Shown piece by piece: positions 6,520 through 12,407 of a DNA stretch of 12,407 nt. The DNA lies in NCBI GenBank assembly GCA_934385225.1, contig CAKRPQ010000066.1, positions 1-12,407 on the forward strand, given 5' to 3'. A program made the translations under genes and the position numbers. Source of the DNA: an uncultured Eubacteriales bacterium (lineage in GTDB: Bacteria > Bacillota > Clostridia > Oscillospirales > CAG-272). Positions within the stretch are counted from its first letter, which is position 1. Each line of letters opens with the position of its first letter. The notes beneath the pieces were generated by a model. That model was not told the DNA's origin. It did not search any database and saw only the letters and a program-made list of their open reading frames with translations.

Positions 6520-6549
6520 TTGACAGTGTCGGTTTAACTATGATATAAT
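6520..6549 (+). promoter_or_regulatory. Vegetative promoter, TTGACA-N18-TATAAT, for the GH-A glycoside hydrolase
   Basis: TTGACA at 6520-6525 and TATAAT at 6544-6549 are 18 nt apart, with a start expected near 6556. Its -35 lies about 40 bp from the -35 of the divergent methyltransferase promoter. The leader to the chosen ATG is about 70 nt long. A TTG at 6549 that would extend the reading frame lies inside this -10 box and so cannot be the start on this transcript. Confidence 0.8.
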
Positions 6550-6591
6550 TGAAAACAGTAACATGGAATTTTACGAATTTGAAAATCTTTT

Positions 6592-6608
6592 ACTGCCGTC
6601 TTGGCAGT
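6592..6608 (+). promoter_or_regulatory. Hairpin in the leader of the glycoside hydrolase gene
   Basis: ACTGCC-GTCTT-GGCAGT is a perfect 6-bp inverted repeat with a 5-nt loop. It lies in the transcribed leader, ending 7 nt before the Shine-Dalgarno GGAG (6617-6620). It could be an operator for a sugar-responsive repressor or an mRNA hairpin near the ribosome site. There is no T run, so it is not a terminator. Confidence 0.4.
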
Positions 6609-6626
6609 GGCAGATCGGAGTACAGT

Positions 6627-8480
6627 ATGAATTATATGATAGGTTGTAATTTTTGGGATTCAAAATCCGGCACGGATATGTGGAAGAATTGGGATGCCGA
6701 TTCGGTGTTTCGGGATCTTTCCGCACTTTCGGAGAACGGAGTGAGATATTTGCGTGTTTTTCCTAACTGGCGTGATTTTCAGCCGATAACGCATCTTCGC
6801 GGATGGCACGGAAAACATATGGAATACCGCCTTTCCGATGACAGACCGCTTTTAGATGAATTCGGACTTGACCCTATAATGCTTGAACATTTCGAAAGTT
6901 TCTGTGATATTGCCGAAAAAACAAACATAAGGCTTATAGTATCCATAATTACCGGTTGGATGAGCGGAAGGCTTTTTGTCCCGCCTGCACTTGAAGGCAA
7001 AAATCCTATAAGTGATCCCGAAATGCTTAAATGGGAAACAAAATTCGCACGCGGTTTTGTCAGAAGATTTAAAAACAGGAAAGAAATTGTAGCGTGGGAT
7101 CTCGGAAATGAGTGCAACTGTCTCGGCGAAGCCCGAAACGAGGATGAGGCATGGCTCTGGACTTCAACAATAAGGAATGCAATACTCAGCGAAGATAACA
7201 GCCGAATTATTATGTCCGGAATGCATTCTCTCGGTGTAAATCAGAATGAAAATCCGTGGACGATACAGGATCAGGGGGAACTTACCGATGTGCTTTGCCC
7301 GCATCCATACCCGTCACCCACTGTCGGGGGAGATGTTGAGCCTGTAAATACACTGAGGACTACACTTGTTCCTACGGCACAGGTTGTCTATTATTCGAGT
7401 GTTTCCGGAAAACCTGCTATGATACAGGAAAGCGGAACATTTAACGATATGGTATGCTGCAAATCTGTTTCGGCAGAATTTTTGCGCGTTAACCTTCTCT
7501 CGGGGTATGCAAACGGCTCGCTCGGTTACCTTTGGTGGTGTTCGCATGAACATCTTCATCTGAAAAATCCTCCGTATTCATGGAGTATGGTTGAAAGAGA
7601 ACTCGGATTGCTTTACTCGGATCGTAGTCCAAAGCCTGTCGCTTTGGAGATGAAGCGCTTGACAAAAGAATTCGAGAATTTACCGGATGCGCTTCCGAAT
7701 CGTGACATTGATGCTGTATGCGTAACAACTAAGGATCAGGATTTTTGGCATATTGCGGTTACCTCTTACATACTTGCGAAGCAAGTGGGGCTTGAAATGG
7801 AATTCGCATATTGCGAGCAAAAGCTTCCAAAGGTTAAAATGTATATTGTTCCGTCGATATGCGGTTGGTCACCTTTCGGAAAGGAATTGCTTGATTCGCT
7901 TTTTGAAAGGGCAAATGAGGGAGCAACAGTGCTTTTTACAATAGATACAGGAATGATAACAACTTTTGAAAGTGTTACGGGACTTAAATCAAGAGGAATG
8001 ATGAACGATTTTTCGGAACACATCTGCTCGTTTGACGACACGGAACTCCCGTTCAAATACTGTAAAAAATACCTGCTTTCGTCAATAGGAGCTGATGTTA
8101 TCGCCTCCGATAAAGACGGAACAGTTATTTTCTCAAAGAATAAATACGGAAAAGGCAATATTTATGTTCTTAATTTTCCGCTTGAAAAAAATCTTTGGGA
8201 TAAATGCGGCGTGTTTACAGATAAAGACTTGCCATACTATAAAATATATAAAAAAGCGGCAGAGGAGCTTGACCTCGGTAAAATCGCAACGTCTTCAAAC
8301 CCTCTTGTCGGTGTTACGCAACATAAGTGTGACGATGGATATTATGTTGTTGCTGTTAACTATTCCGATGAAGATGTTGAGATGTGCGTGAAATTTGCAG
8401 ACGGAATTCGGTACGAGGTTATTTACGGTAATCCCGATAAAATCAATGCGTGCGATGCCGTGATATTCAAAACAAAATAA
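6627..8480 (+). CDS. Clan GH-A glycoside hydrolase with GH42-like domain order (GH5/GH42-type)
   Basis: I place the start at ATG 6627 (MNYMIGCNFW), giving 617 residues, because GGAG sits 6 nt before it and the promoter -10 box covers the longer TTG start. Residues 1-350 form a TIM barrel: VRYLRVFPNW (39-48), the acid/base Glu162 in AWDLGNECN, HPYP (226-229), the likely nucleophile Glu268 in MIQESGTF, and LWWC (302-305). Residues 370-520 look like the GATase-like trimerisation domain of GH42 beta-galactosidases (VKMYIVPSICGW...GATVLFTIDTG, YGKGNIYVLNFPLE). The end (about 560-617) is a small beta-sandwich. There is no signal peptide, so it acts inside the cell on imported oligosaccharides or glycosides. 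The substrate cannot be told. Base use is more AT-rich than in its neighbours. It ends at a strong terminator. Confidence 0.85.
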   Translation: MNYMIGCNFWDSKSGTDMWKNWDADSVFRDLSALSENGVRYLRVFPNWRDFQPITHLRGWHGKHMEYRLSDDRPLLDEFGLDPIMLEHFESFCDIAEKTNIRLIVSIITGWMSGRLFVPPALEGKNPISDPEMLKWETKFARGFVRRFKNRKEIVAWDLGNECNCLGEARNEDEAWLWTSTIRNAILSEDNSRIIMSGMHSLGVNQNENPWTIQDQGELTDVLCPHPYPSPTVGGDVEPVNTLRTTLVPTAQVVYYSSVSGKPAMIQESGTFNDMVCCKSVSAEFLRVNLLSGYANGSLGYLWWCSHEHLHLKNPPYSWSMVERELGLLYSDRSPKPVALEMKRLTKEFENLPDALPNRDIDAVCVTTKDQDFWHIAVTSYILAKQVGLEMEFAYCEQKLPKVKMYIVPSICGWSPFGKELLDSLFERANEGATVLFTIDTGMITTFESVTGLKSRGMMNDFSEHICSFDDTELPFKYCKKYLLSSIGADVIASDKDGTVIFSKNKYGKGNIYVLNFPLEKNLWDKCGVFTDKDLPYYKIYKKAAEELDLGKIATSSNPLVGVTQHKCDDGYYVVAVNYSDEDVEMCVKFADGIRYEVIYGNPDKINACDAVIFKTK

Positions 8481-8481
8481 A

Positions 8482-8525
8482 AAATATGCTCCGAAAGATG
8501 TAAATCTTATTCGGAGCATATTTTT
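8482..8525. terminator. Bidirectional intrinsic terminator between the glycoside hydrolase and SOD-like genes
   Basis: AAATATGCTCCGAA (8482-8495) pairs perfectly over 14 bp with TTCGGAGCATATTT (8510-8523). The AGAT/ATCT pairs inside can extend the stem. On the plus strand the stem runs straight into TTTTT (8521-8525), ending the glycoside hydrolase message one base after its stop. On the minus strand it is followed by TTTTATTTTG, so it also ends the convergent SOD-like gene, whose stop codon begins at 8527. Confidence 0.93.
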
Positions 8526-9010
8526 CAGTTTCCGAACGAACTTGCCTCTTTGATAAAGCCCGACGCTATTTGTCTGCCACCGCGTGAAAGGGTGATTTTT
8601 CTTCCGATTATGTCGCAGAGTGTGAAGCGATCGGTCATAAAAGAAACATAACCGCGTCCGCCGCGCAAAAACACGGGCGGAAGATTTGACGTTCTGGCGC
8701 GGTAATTGTATGCCTTTTCCTCGTTTTTACCTATGTTTCTTTTGCCGTCGATCTCCATATGGCAGGCATCATAGCCGTCGTCGAGTGAGGAAAATCCCGA
8801 AAGCGATGCATTTATGACGATTCCTATCGGGGTGCTGAAAAATTCGATTTTGGCACTGCTTTTTTCATTTTTGTCTTTGTCTGCATTTTCGTTTTGTTCT
8901 GTTGTTATAAGCGATGAAAACGCACTCGGACGTCGATCCCTTATCAGACCCGCGTATGTACAGTATTCGTTCTCGTGCGGACTTAATGTATTTTCCGTTT
9001 TTTCGGGCAT
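8525..9010 (-). CDS. Cu/Zn superoxide dismutase-like protein lacking most metal ligands
   Basis: This 161-residue protein has no signal peptide. The C-terminal half resembles bacterial Cu/Zn SOD family proteins of Clostridia: LPPVF (110-114), YVSFMTDRF (121-129), then DIIGRKITL (133-141), against the family's LPPLF...FLTDRF...EIIGKTVIIH. IEFFSTPIGIVINASLSG (55-72) matches the first strands (VxFYQTPxGVxVxAEVxG). In true SodC the metals are held by HxH, HxxxxxxxxxH, Asp and a final His. Here the HxH place reads CHME (83-86), the bridging and zinc loop is replaced by Lys/Glu-rich sequence followed by NYRARTSN, and His84 is the only His in the domain. It is probably not an active dismutase. Residues 35-52 are a charged, low-complexity insertion. 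ATG 9010 has the Shine-Dalgarno AAAGGAG. The homology is judged by eye from remembered family sequence. Confidence 0.65.
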   Translation of the reverse strand: MPEKTENTLSPHENEYCTYAGLIRDRRPSAFSSLITTEQNENADKDKNEKSSAKIEFFSTPIGIVINASLSGFSSLDDGYDACHMEIDGKRNIGKNEEKAYNYRARTSNLPPVFLRGGRGYVSFMTDRFTLCDIIGRKITLSRGGRQIASGFIKEASSFGN

Positions 9011-9035
9011 AATAATATTCTCCTTTTATCTTTGC

Positions 9036-9067
9036 CAATGATATATCATTGCGTTAATATTATTATA
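9036..9067 (-). promoter_or_regulatory. -10 box and adjacent 16-bp perfect palindrome in front of the SOD-like gene
   Basis: CAATGATATATCATTG at 9036-9051 equals its own reverse complement over all 16 bp. On the minus strand TATAAT lies at 9062-9067, so a start point would fall near 9055, just before the palindrome, with the Shine-Dalgarno downstream of it. A downstream operator for a dimeric repressor is a natural reading. No good -35 (TTGACA-like) was found 16-18 nt upstream of the TATAAT, so the promoter may depend on an activator or on another sigma factor. Confidence 0.5.
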
Positions 9068-9116
9068 TTCCCCGGCGTCCGAGAAATTGCTCGAAAAAAG
9101 AACTTCACAAAAAATT

Positions 9117-9158
9117 AAAAAAGGGGACTGTTAAAAACTCAACGTTTTTAACAGTCCC
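9117..9158 (-). terminator. Intrinsic terminator of gpmI
   Basis: On the minus strand GGGACTGTTAAAAAC (9158-9144) pairs perfectly over 15 bp with GTTTTTAACAGTCCC (9138-9124) around a 5-nt loop and is followed by C and six T residues. It starts 11 nt after the gpmI stop codon. The rest of the 9052-9123 stretch holds the upstream part of the SOD-like promoter and no gene. Confidence 0.95.
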
Positions 9159-9169
9159 AAAATTATTTT

Positions 9170-10825
9170 TTATTTTACTTTGATAATAGACGCGTCCCAC
9201 ATCTTCGGCGGCTCGTAACCCATGAGCATTACCATGGTTGCGGCGACGTCGGAAAGACCGAACTTGCCCTCGTCGGGTTTTACAGTATATTTGTCCGCGC
9301 TGAAATTGTCGTAAACGATGCACGGAACGGGGTTGAGCGTATGGCTCGTCTTTGCCTTGAACTTGCCGTCCTTGCCAACCTTCGGCTCGTGTGTTTTCTT
9401 GTCAAGCTCGTACATTTCGTCGGCATTTCCGTGGTCTGCGGTGATTACCGCAGCACCGTGGAGCTTGTCGACGACGGCGAGTATTCTCGCAAGTTGGAGG
9501 TCAAGAGCCTCCATGGAGCAACGCGTTGCTTCCATATTTCCCGTGTGACCTACCATATCTCCGTTCGGGAAGTTTACGCGCAGATATCTGTATTTTCCGC
9601 TTTCGAGGCATTCGATGAGCTTGTCCGTGATCTCGGCGCACTTCATCCAGGGTCTCTGCTCAAAGGGAACAACGTCGGACGGAACTTCGATGTATGTTTC
9701 AAGCTCCTCGGAGAACTTACCGCTCTTGTTTCCGTTCCAGAAATAGGTTACATGACCGAATTTCTGCGTTTCGGAGATAGCAAGCTGTGTAACACCCGTG
9801 CTTACAAGGTATTCGCTCATGGTGTTTGTGATTTCGGGAGGCGAAACAAGGTACTTGTGCGGTATATGAAGGTCGCCGTCGTATTCGAGCATACCTGCGT
9901 AAACGACTTTCGGGAAACGAACTCTGTCAAATTTGTCGAATTTCTCGTCCTCAAACGCCTTTGAAATTTCGATCGAACGGTCTCCTCTGAAATTGTAGAA
10001 GATGACGCTGTCACCGTCGTTTATCGTGCCTACGGGCTTTCCGTTTTCCGCAATAACGAAGGGCGGGAGATCCTGGTCAATGACGTGAAGCTCGTCGCGG
10101 TATGTCTTTACCGCCTCGGCTGCCGATGCGAACTGTCTGCCGTCGCCGAGAACGTGCGTGTGCCAGCCGCGCTCTACCATGCTCCAATCTGCCTCGTATC
10201 TGTCCATTGTTATCTGCATTCTGCCGCCGCCGCTTGCGATTTTTATGTCAAAATCGGGGCTGCGGAGCGATGCGAGAAATTCTTCAAAGGGTTCGATATA
10301 GTCAAGCGCAGATGTTTCTCCGACGTCTCTTCCGTCGAGAAGAGTGTGAATTCTAACAGTCTTTACGCCCTCTTTTTTGGCTTCGGCTATCATTGCTTTA
10401 AGATGATCTATATGTGAATGAACGTTGCCGTCCGAGAAAAGACCGATGAAGTGAAGAACGGTGCCGTTCGTTTTTACGTTTGCGATAAGTTCTTTCCATG
10501 TGTCGGAGGCGAACATCTTACCGCTTTCTATCGACTGCGAAACGAGCTTTGCGCCCTGTGCAAACACCTGACCTGCGCCGAGAGCGTTGTGACCGACCTC
10601 GGAGTTGCCCATATCGTCGTCGGACGGGAGTCCTACTGCCGTACCGTGTGCTTTGAGCTTGACCATGGGGTATTTTGCCATAAGCATATCGAGTGTGGGT
10701 GTGTATGCGCACGCAACCGCGTTCGCTTCTGTTTTCGGGGCAAGACCTACGCCGTCCATTACTATCGTGAGGACAGGACCTTCTATTCCGTCAAAACCTT
10801 TTAATTTTTCGAGTTTAGCACTCAT
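9170..10825 (-). CDS. gpmI: 2,3-bisphosphoglycerate-independent phosphoglycerate mutase
   Basis: It interconverts 3- and 2-phosphoglycerate in glycolysis using two Mn(II) ions. I start it at ATG 10825 (MSAKLEKLKG, 551 residues) because GGAG lies 9 nt upstream; an in-frame ATG at 10864 lies before that site and next to the -10 box. The alkaline-phosphatase-like metal site is complete: Asp24 in MDGVG, the phosphoryl-carrying Ser75 in MGNSEVGH, Asp423 and His427 in NGDMVGHTG, Asp464 and His465 in TADHGNADEM, and His495 in KTSHT. The transferase domain shows HTLLDGRD (160-167) and NFRGDRSIE (278-286), where most relatives have NFRPDR. It is about 40 residues longer than E. coli GpmI, partly through a Lys-rich insert at about 474-492 between the last two metal motifs. 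It is a single-gene unit with its own promoter and terminator. Confidence 0.96.
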   Translation of the reverse strand: MSAKLEKLKGFDGIEGPVLTIVMDGVGLAPKTEANAVACAYTPTLDMLMAKYPMVKLKAHGTAVGLPSDDDMGNSEVGHNALGAGQVFAQGAKLVSQSIESGKMFASDTWKELIANVKTNGTVLHFIGLFSDGNVHSHIDHLKAMIAEAKKEGVKTVRIHTLLDGRDVGETSALDYIEPFEEFLASLRSPDFDIKIASGGGRMQITMDRYEADWSMVERGWHTHVLGDGRQFASAAEAVKTYRDELHVIDQDLPPFVIAENGKPVGTINDGDSVIFYNFRGDRSIEISKAFEDEKFDKFDRVRFPKVVYAGMLEYDGDLHIPHKYLVSPPEITNTMSEYLVSTGVTQLAISETQKFGHVTYFWNGNKSGKFSEELETYIEVPSDVVPFEQRPWMKCAEITDKLIECLESGKYRYLRVNFPNGDMVGHTGNMEATRCSMEALDLQLARILAVVDKLHGAAVITADHGNADEMYELDKKTHEPKVGKDGKFKAKTSHTLNPVPCIVYDNFSADKYTVKPDEGKFGLSDVAATMVMLMGYEPPKMWDASIIKVK

Positions 10826-10868
10826 GATAAAAATCTCCTTCTTGATACTTGAATGATTTTTCATATAT

Positions 10869-10896
10869 ATTTTACCATATTTTTGCCGATAATCAA
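10869..10896 (-). promoter_or_regulatory. Likely gpmI promoter, TTGATT-N16-TAAAAT
   Basis: On the minus strand TTGATT (10891-10896) and TAAAAT (10869-10874) are 16 nt apart, a fair housekeeping match. It lies in the 110-nt gap after the GH13 gene. No convincing terminator was seen behind GH13 (only an AT hairpin ATGTT/AACAT near 10912-10929), so readthrough from GH13 into gpmI is possible. Confidence 0.6.
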
Positions 10897-10935
10897 GGGC
10901 TTTTCAAATATTCGGAATGTTTTTTAACATATTTT

Positions 10936-12225
10936 TTACCTTTTTACGTATCTGACCGAGAAAGGCGGGAGAAAATTCACATCGCCGCCCTCTTCACCCG
11001 ATAAAATATCGTAACCGCCGCAGAGAACGTGAGGAGGAAGCGAGTAACCCTCTTCGTCCGCGTTTACGGCAATGACGGTGCCCTCGCCGTTATAATTTCT
11101 CTCAAAGACAAGCTGCCTGTTTGTCATGTGAATGATTTTGAAACCGCCGTATGAAAGTTCGGGAGTGTCCCGTCTCGCTTTTATGAAGCGTGATACGCTC
11201 TCGGAAAGAGTATTTTTCACGGGAGCGTCAAACGACGGACGAAGCGCGTCGTCGCCGTTTTCTTTTCGTCCTTCCGCGCCCCATTCGCTTCCGTAGTAAA
11301 CGAAAGGAATACCCGGCATACCGAAAAGAAGCCCGTATAGCGGTACAAGATGCTCTTTTCGGGTGAGAATGCTCGCAATTCGCGTTACGTCGTGATTGTC
11401 GGCAAATGACGCAAGATGCCTTCCGCGGTATAGACACCAAGGTTCAGAGCCGAACTGCCGAGTGAGCGAATGACCTATTTCAAACATATTCATGCTGTTG
11501 AAAGCGGAGTAAAGTCCCTTGTAACATTCGTAGTTGGTCACGCTGTCGAGCGTGCCGAGCAGACGGTTGTAGTCGCCGTGTATCATTTCGCCGACAAGGA
11601 AAAAGTCGTTTTTTATGCTTCGGCAGGCCTCCGCAAGCTCACGCATAAAGCCGCCGTCGAGCATATATGCCACGTCAAGGCGCAGACCGTCTATATCGTA
11701 GTCCGCTATCCAGCCTCTGACGGAGTTTATGAGATAGTTCCTTACATCGGGATTTCCGAGATTGAGTTTGACAAGCTCAAAATGCCCCTCCCAGCCTTCG
11801 TACCAAAAGCCGTCATCGTATGCGCTGTTTCCGTCGAACGATATGTGAAACCAGTCCTTGTACGGCGAATCCCACTTTTTCTCGCGGACGTCACGGAATG
11901 CGAAAAAATCGCGTCCGACGTGATTGAAAACACCGTCGAGAATTATTCCGAGTCCGTTTTCGTGCAGCGTGCGGCAGACGTGTGCAAAATCCTCATTTGT
12001 GCCGAGCCTTGCGTCGATTTTACGGTAGTCGGTTGTGTCGTAGCCGTGCGTTCCCGACTCAAAAACGGGGCCGAGATATACGCCGCCTGCGCCGAGCGAG
12101 GCGATATAGGGTGCCCATTCGGCTGTTTCTTTTATCCTGTCTGTTACAATGCCGTCGTTTTCCCGCGGTGCGCCGCAGAAGCCGAGAGGGTATATGTGAT
12201 AAACGGTTCTTTCATAAAAATTCAT
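10936..12225 (-). CDS. Intracellular GH13 alpha-amylase-family glycoside hydrolase
   Basis: The protein has 429 residues and no signal peptide. The conserved GH13 regions appear in order: the leading HGYDTTDY (60-67), region I DGVFNH (97-102), region II GLRLDVAYM with the nucleophile Asp184, region III LVGEMI with the acid/base Glu213, and region IV FADNHD with the transition-state Asp279. LLFGMPGIPFVYYGSEWG is also typical. A short C-terminal beta domain follows (about 365-429). It lacks the N-terminal CBM34 module of neopullulanases and cyclomaltodextrinases and is near the minimum size for the family. It should act on imported maltodextrins in the cytoplasm; hydrolase or transferase action and linkage preference cannot be read. 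ATG 12225 is preceded by AAGGAAG. The gene has its own promoter and lies upstream of gpmI on the same strand. Confidence 0.93.
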   Translation of the reverse strand: MNFYERTVYHIYPLGFCGAPRENDGIVTDRIKETAEWAPYIASLGAGGVYLGPVFESGTHGYDTTDYRKIDARLGTNEDFAHVCRTLHENGLGIILDGVFNHVGRDFFAFRDVREKKWDSPYKDWFHISFDGNSAYDDGFWYEGWEGHFELVKLNLGNPDVRNYLINSVRGWIADYDIDGLRLDVAYMLDGGFMRELAEACRSIKNDFFLVGEMIHGDYNRLLGTLDSVTNYECYKGLYSAFNSMNMFEIGHSLTRQFGSEPWCLYRGRHLASFADNHDVTRIASILTRKEHLVPLYGLLFGMPGIPFVYYGSEWGAEGRKENGDDALRPSFDAPVKNTLSESVSRFIKARRDTPELSYGGFKIIHMTNRQLVFERNYNGEGTVIAVNADEEGYSLPPHVLCGGYDILSGEEGGDVNFLPPFSVRYVKR

Positions 12226-12258
12226 TGCTTTGCGCTTCCTTCGTGTAATTTACCTTAT

Positions 12259-12287
12259 ATGATAACGAAAAACTCCCGCCTTGTCAA
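12259..12287 (-). promoter_or_regulatory. GH13 promoter, TTGACA-N17-TATCAT, nested in the preceding terminator
   Basis: On the minus strand TTGACA (12282-12287) is followed after 17 nt by TATCAT (12259-12264), five of six matches. A start is expected near 12252, giving a leader of about 27 nt with the AAGGAAG Shine-Dalgarno. The -35 hexamer lies wholly inside the 8-nt loop of the terminator hairpin at 12273-12294, and the spacer contains the hairpin's 3' arm and U-tract. Confidence 0.75.
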
Positions 12288-12294
12288 GCGGGAG
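12268..12294 (-). terminator. Intrinsic terminator of the right-edge gene
   Basis: On the minus strand CTCCCGC-TTGACAAG-GCGGGAG forms a 7-bp GC-rich stem followed by TTTTT (12268-12272). It begins 15 nt after the stop codon of the truncated gene at 12309-12407 and overlaps the promoter of the GH13 gene. Confidence 0.92.
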
Positions 12295-12308
12295 CCTTAT
12301 GGAAAAAA

Positions 12309-12407
12309 TTATTTTTCGAGGTCTGCGGGGAAGTAGGCGTTTGAAAATGCCTTGTATCCCATGTCGTCAACTATCATAAATCTGAACCAGTCTTCACTCT
12401 TGTCAGG
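12309..12407 (-). CDS. C-terminal 32 residues of an unidentified protein (cut by the window edge)
   Basis: One minus-strand frame stays open from the right edge to TAA at 12309-12311. It encodes PDKSEDWFRFMIVDDMGYKA and then FSNAYFPADLEK. The other two minus-strand frames meet stops within the first 40 bases. A strong terminator just after the stop supports a real gene end. I do not recognise the family from so short a piece. The ending looks like a soluble or extracellular domain rather than a membrane segment. Confidence 0.75.
   Translation of the reverse strand, partial: PDKSEDWFRFMIVDDMGYKAFSNAYFPADLEK

Noticed and set aside
6549..6626. A 26-codon N-terminal extension of the glycoside hydrolase from TTG 6549
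   Set aside because: The TTG is inside the TATAAT box, has no ribosome site, and the added residues do not resemble a signal peptide; ATG 6627 has GGAG 6 nt upstream.
9078..9095. A small inverted repeat (CGAG/CTCG) upstream of the SOD-like promoter
   Set aside because: Four certain base pairs are too few to separate from chance.
10826..10864. A 13-residue N-terminal extension of GpmI from ATG 10864
   Set aside because: The Shine-Dalgarno GGAG lies between this ATG and ATG 10825, and the upstream ATG falls within about 5 nt of the proposed -10 box, before any likely transcript start.
11470..12336. A 288-codon open frame on the plus strand opposite the GH13 gene
   Set aside because: It is antisense to a gene with all GH13 motifs, has no recognisable domain, and overlaps two terminator/promoter elements; it arises from codon bias on the other strand.

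Overview
The window looks like chromosomal DNA of a spore-forming clostridial Firmicute of middling GC. The signs are a SpoVAD/SpoVAE pair (forespore dipicolinate uptake), a glmS ribozyme, strong AGGAGG-type ribosome binding sites, and promoters very close to the TTGACA-N17-TATAAT consensus. No tRNA, rRNA, CRISPR array, transposase or phage gene was seen.

Left part (1-3811, all minus strand). A likely operon for the amino-sugar branch of wall synthesis reads right to left. It starts at a perfect consensus promoter, then a Thr/Glu-rich lipoprotein, a left-handed beta-helix acyltransferase resembling only the C-terminal half of GlmU, GlmM, a glmS self-cleaving ribozyme, and GlmS, which runs off the left edge. 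GlmS makes GlcN-6-P, GlmM makes GlcN-1-P, and the beta-helix protein could acetylate it. No uridylyltransferase domain is present. The ribozyme starts about 10 nt after the glmM stop, so glucosamine-6-P should cut glmS off the shared message. Two near-palindromes in tandem lie between the ribozyme and the glmS start.

Middle (3812-6480). spoVAD and spoVAE run on the plus strand behind a possible forespore (sigma-F/G type) promoter, without the usual spoVAC in front. They converge, with 2 bp between the stop codons, on an RlmL/YpsC-type RNA methyltransferase that has its own perfect consensus promoter.

Right part (6481-12407). A clan GH-A glycoside hydrolase on the plus strand is visibly more AT-rich than its neighbours. 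It shares a bidirectional terminator with a minus-strand gene for a Cu/Zn-superoxide-dismutase-like protein that seems to have lost its metal ligands. Next come phosphoglycerate mutase (gpmI) with its own terminator and an intracellular GH13 alpha-amylase-family enzyme, both on the minus strand. The GH13 promoter is embedded in the terminator of the next gene, of which only the last 32 codons are present. The GH-A and GH13 enzymes together with gpmI suggest saccharide breakdown feeding glycolysis, but they are separate transcription units.

I do not see a complete new multi-gene system. The best leads are the degenerate SOD-like protein with its palindromic leader, the tandem palindromes in front of glmS, the split-GlmU operon, and the nested terminator/promoter.
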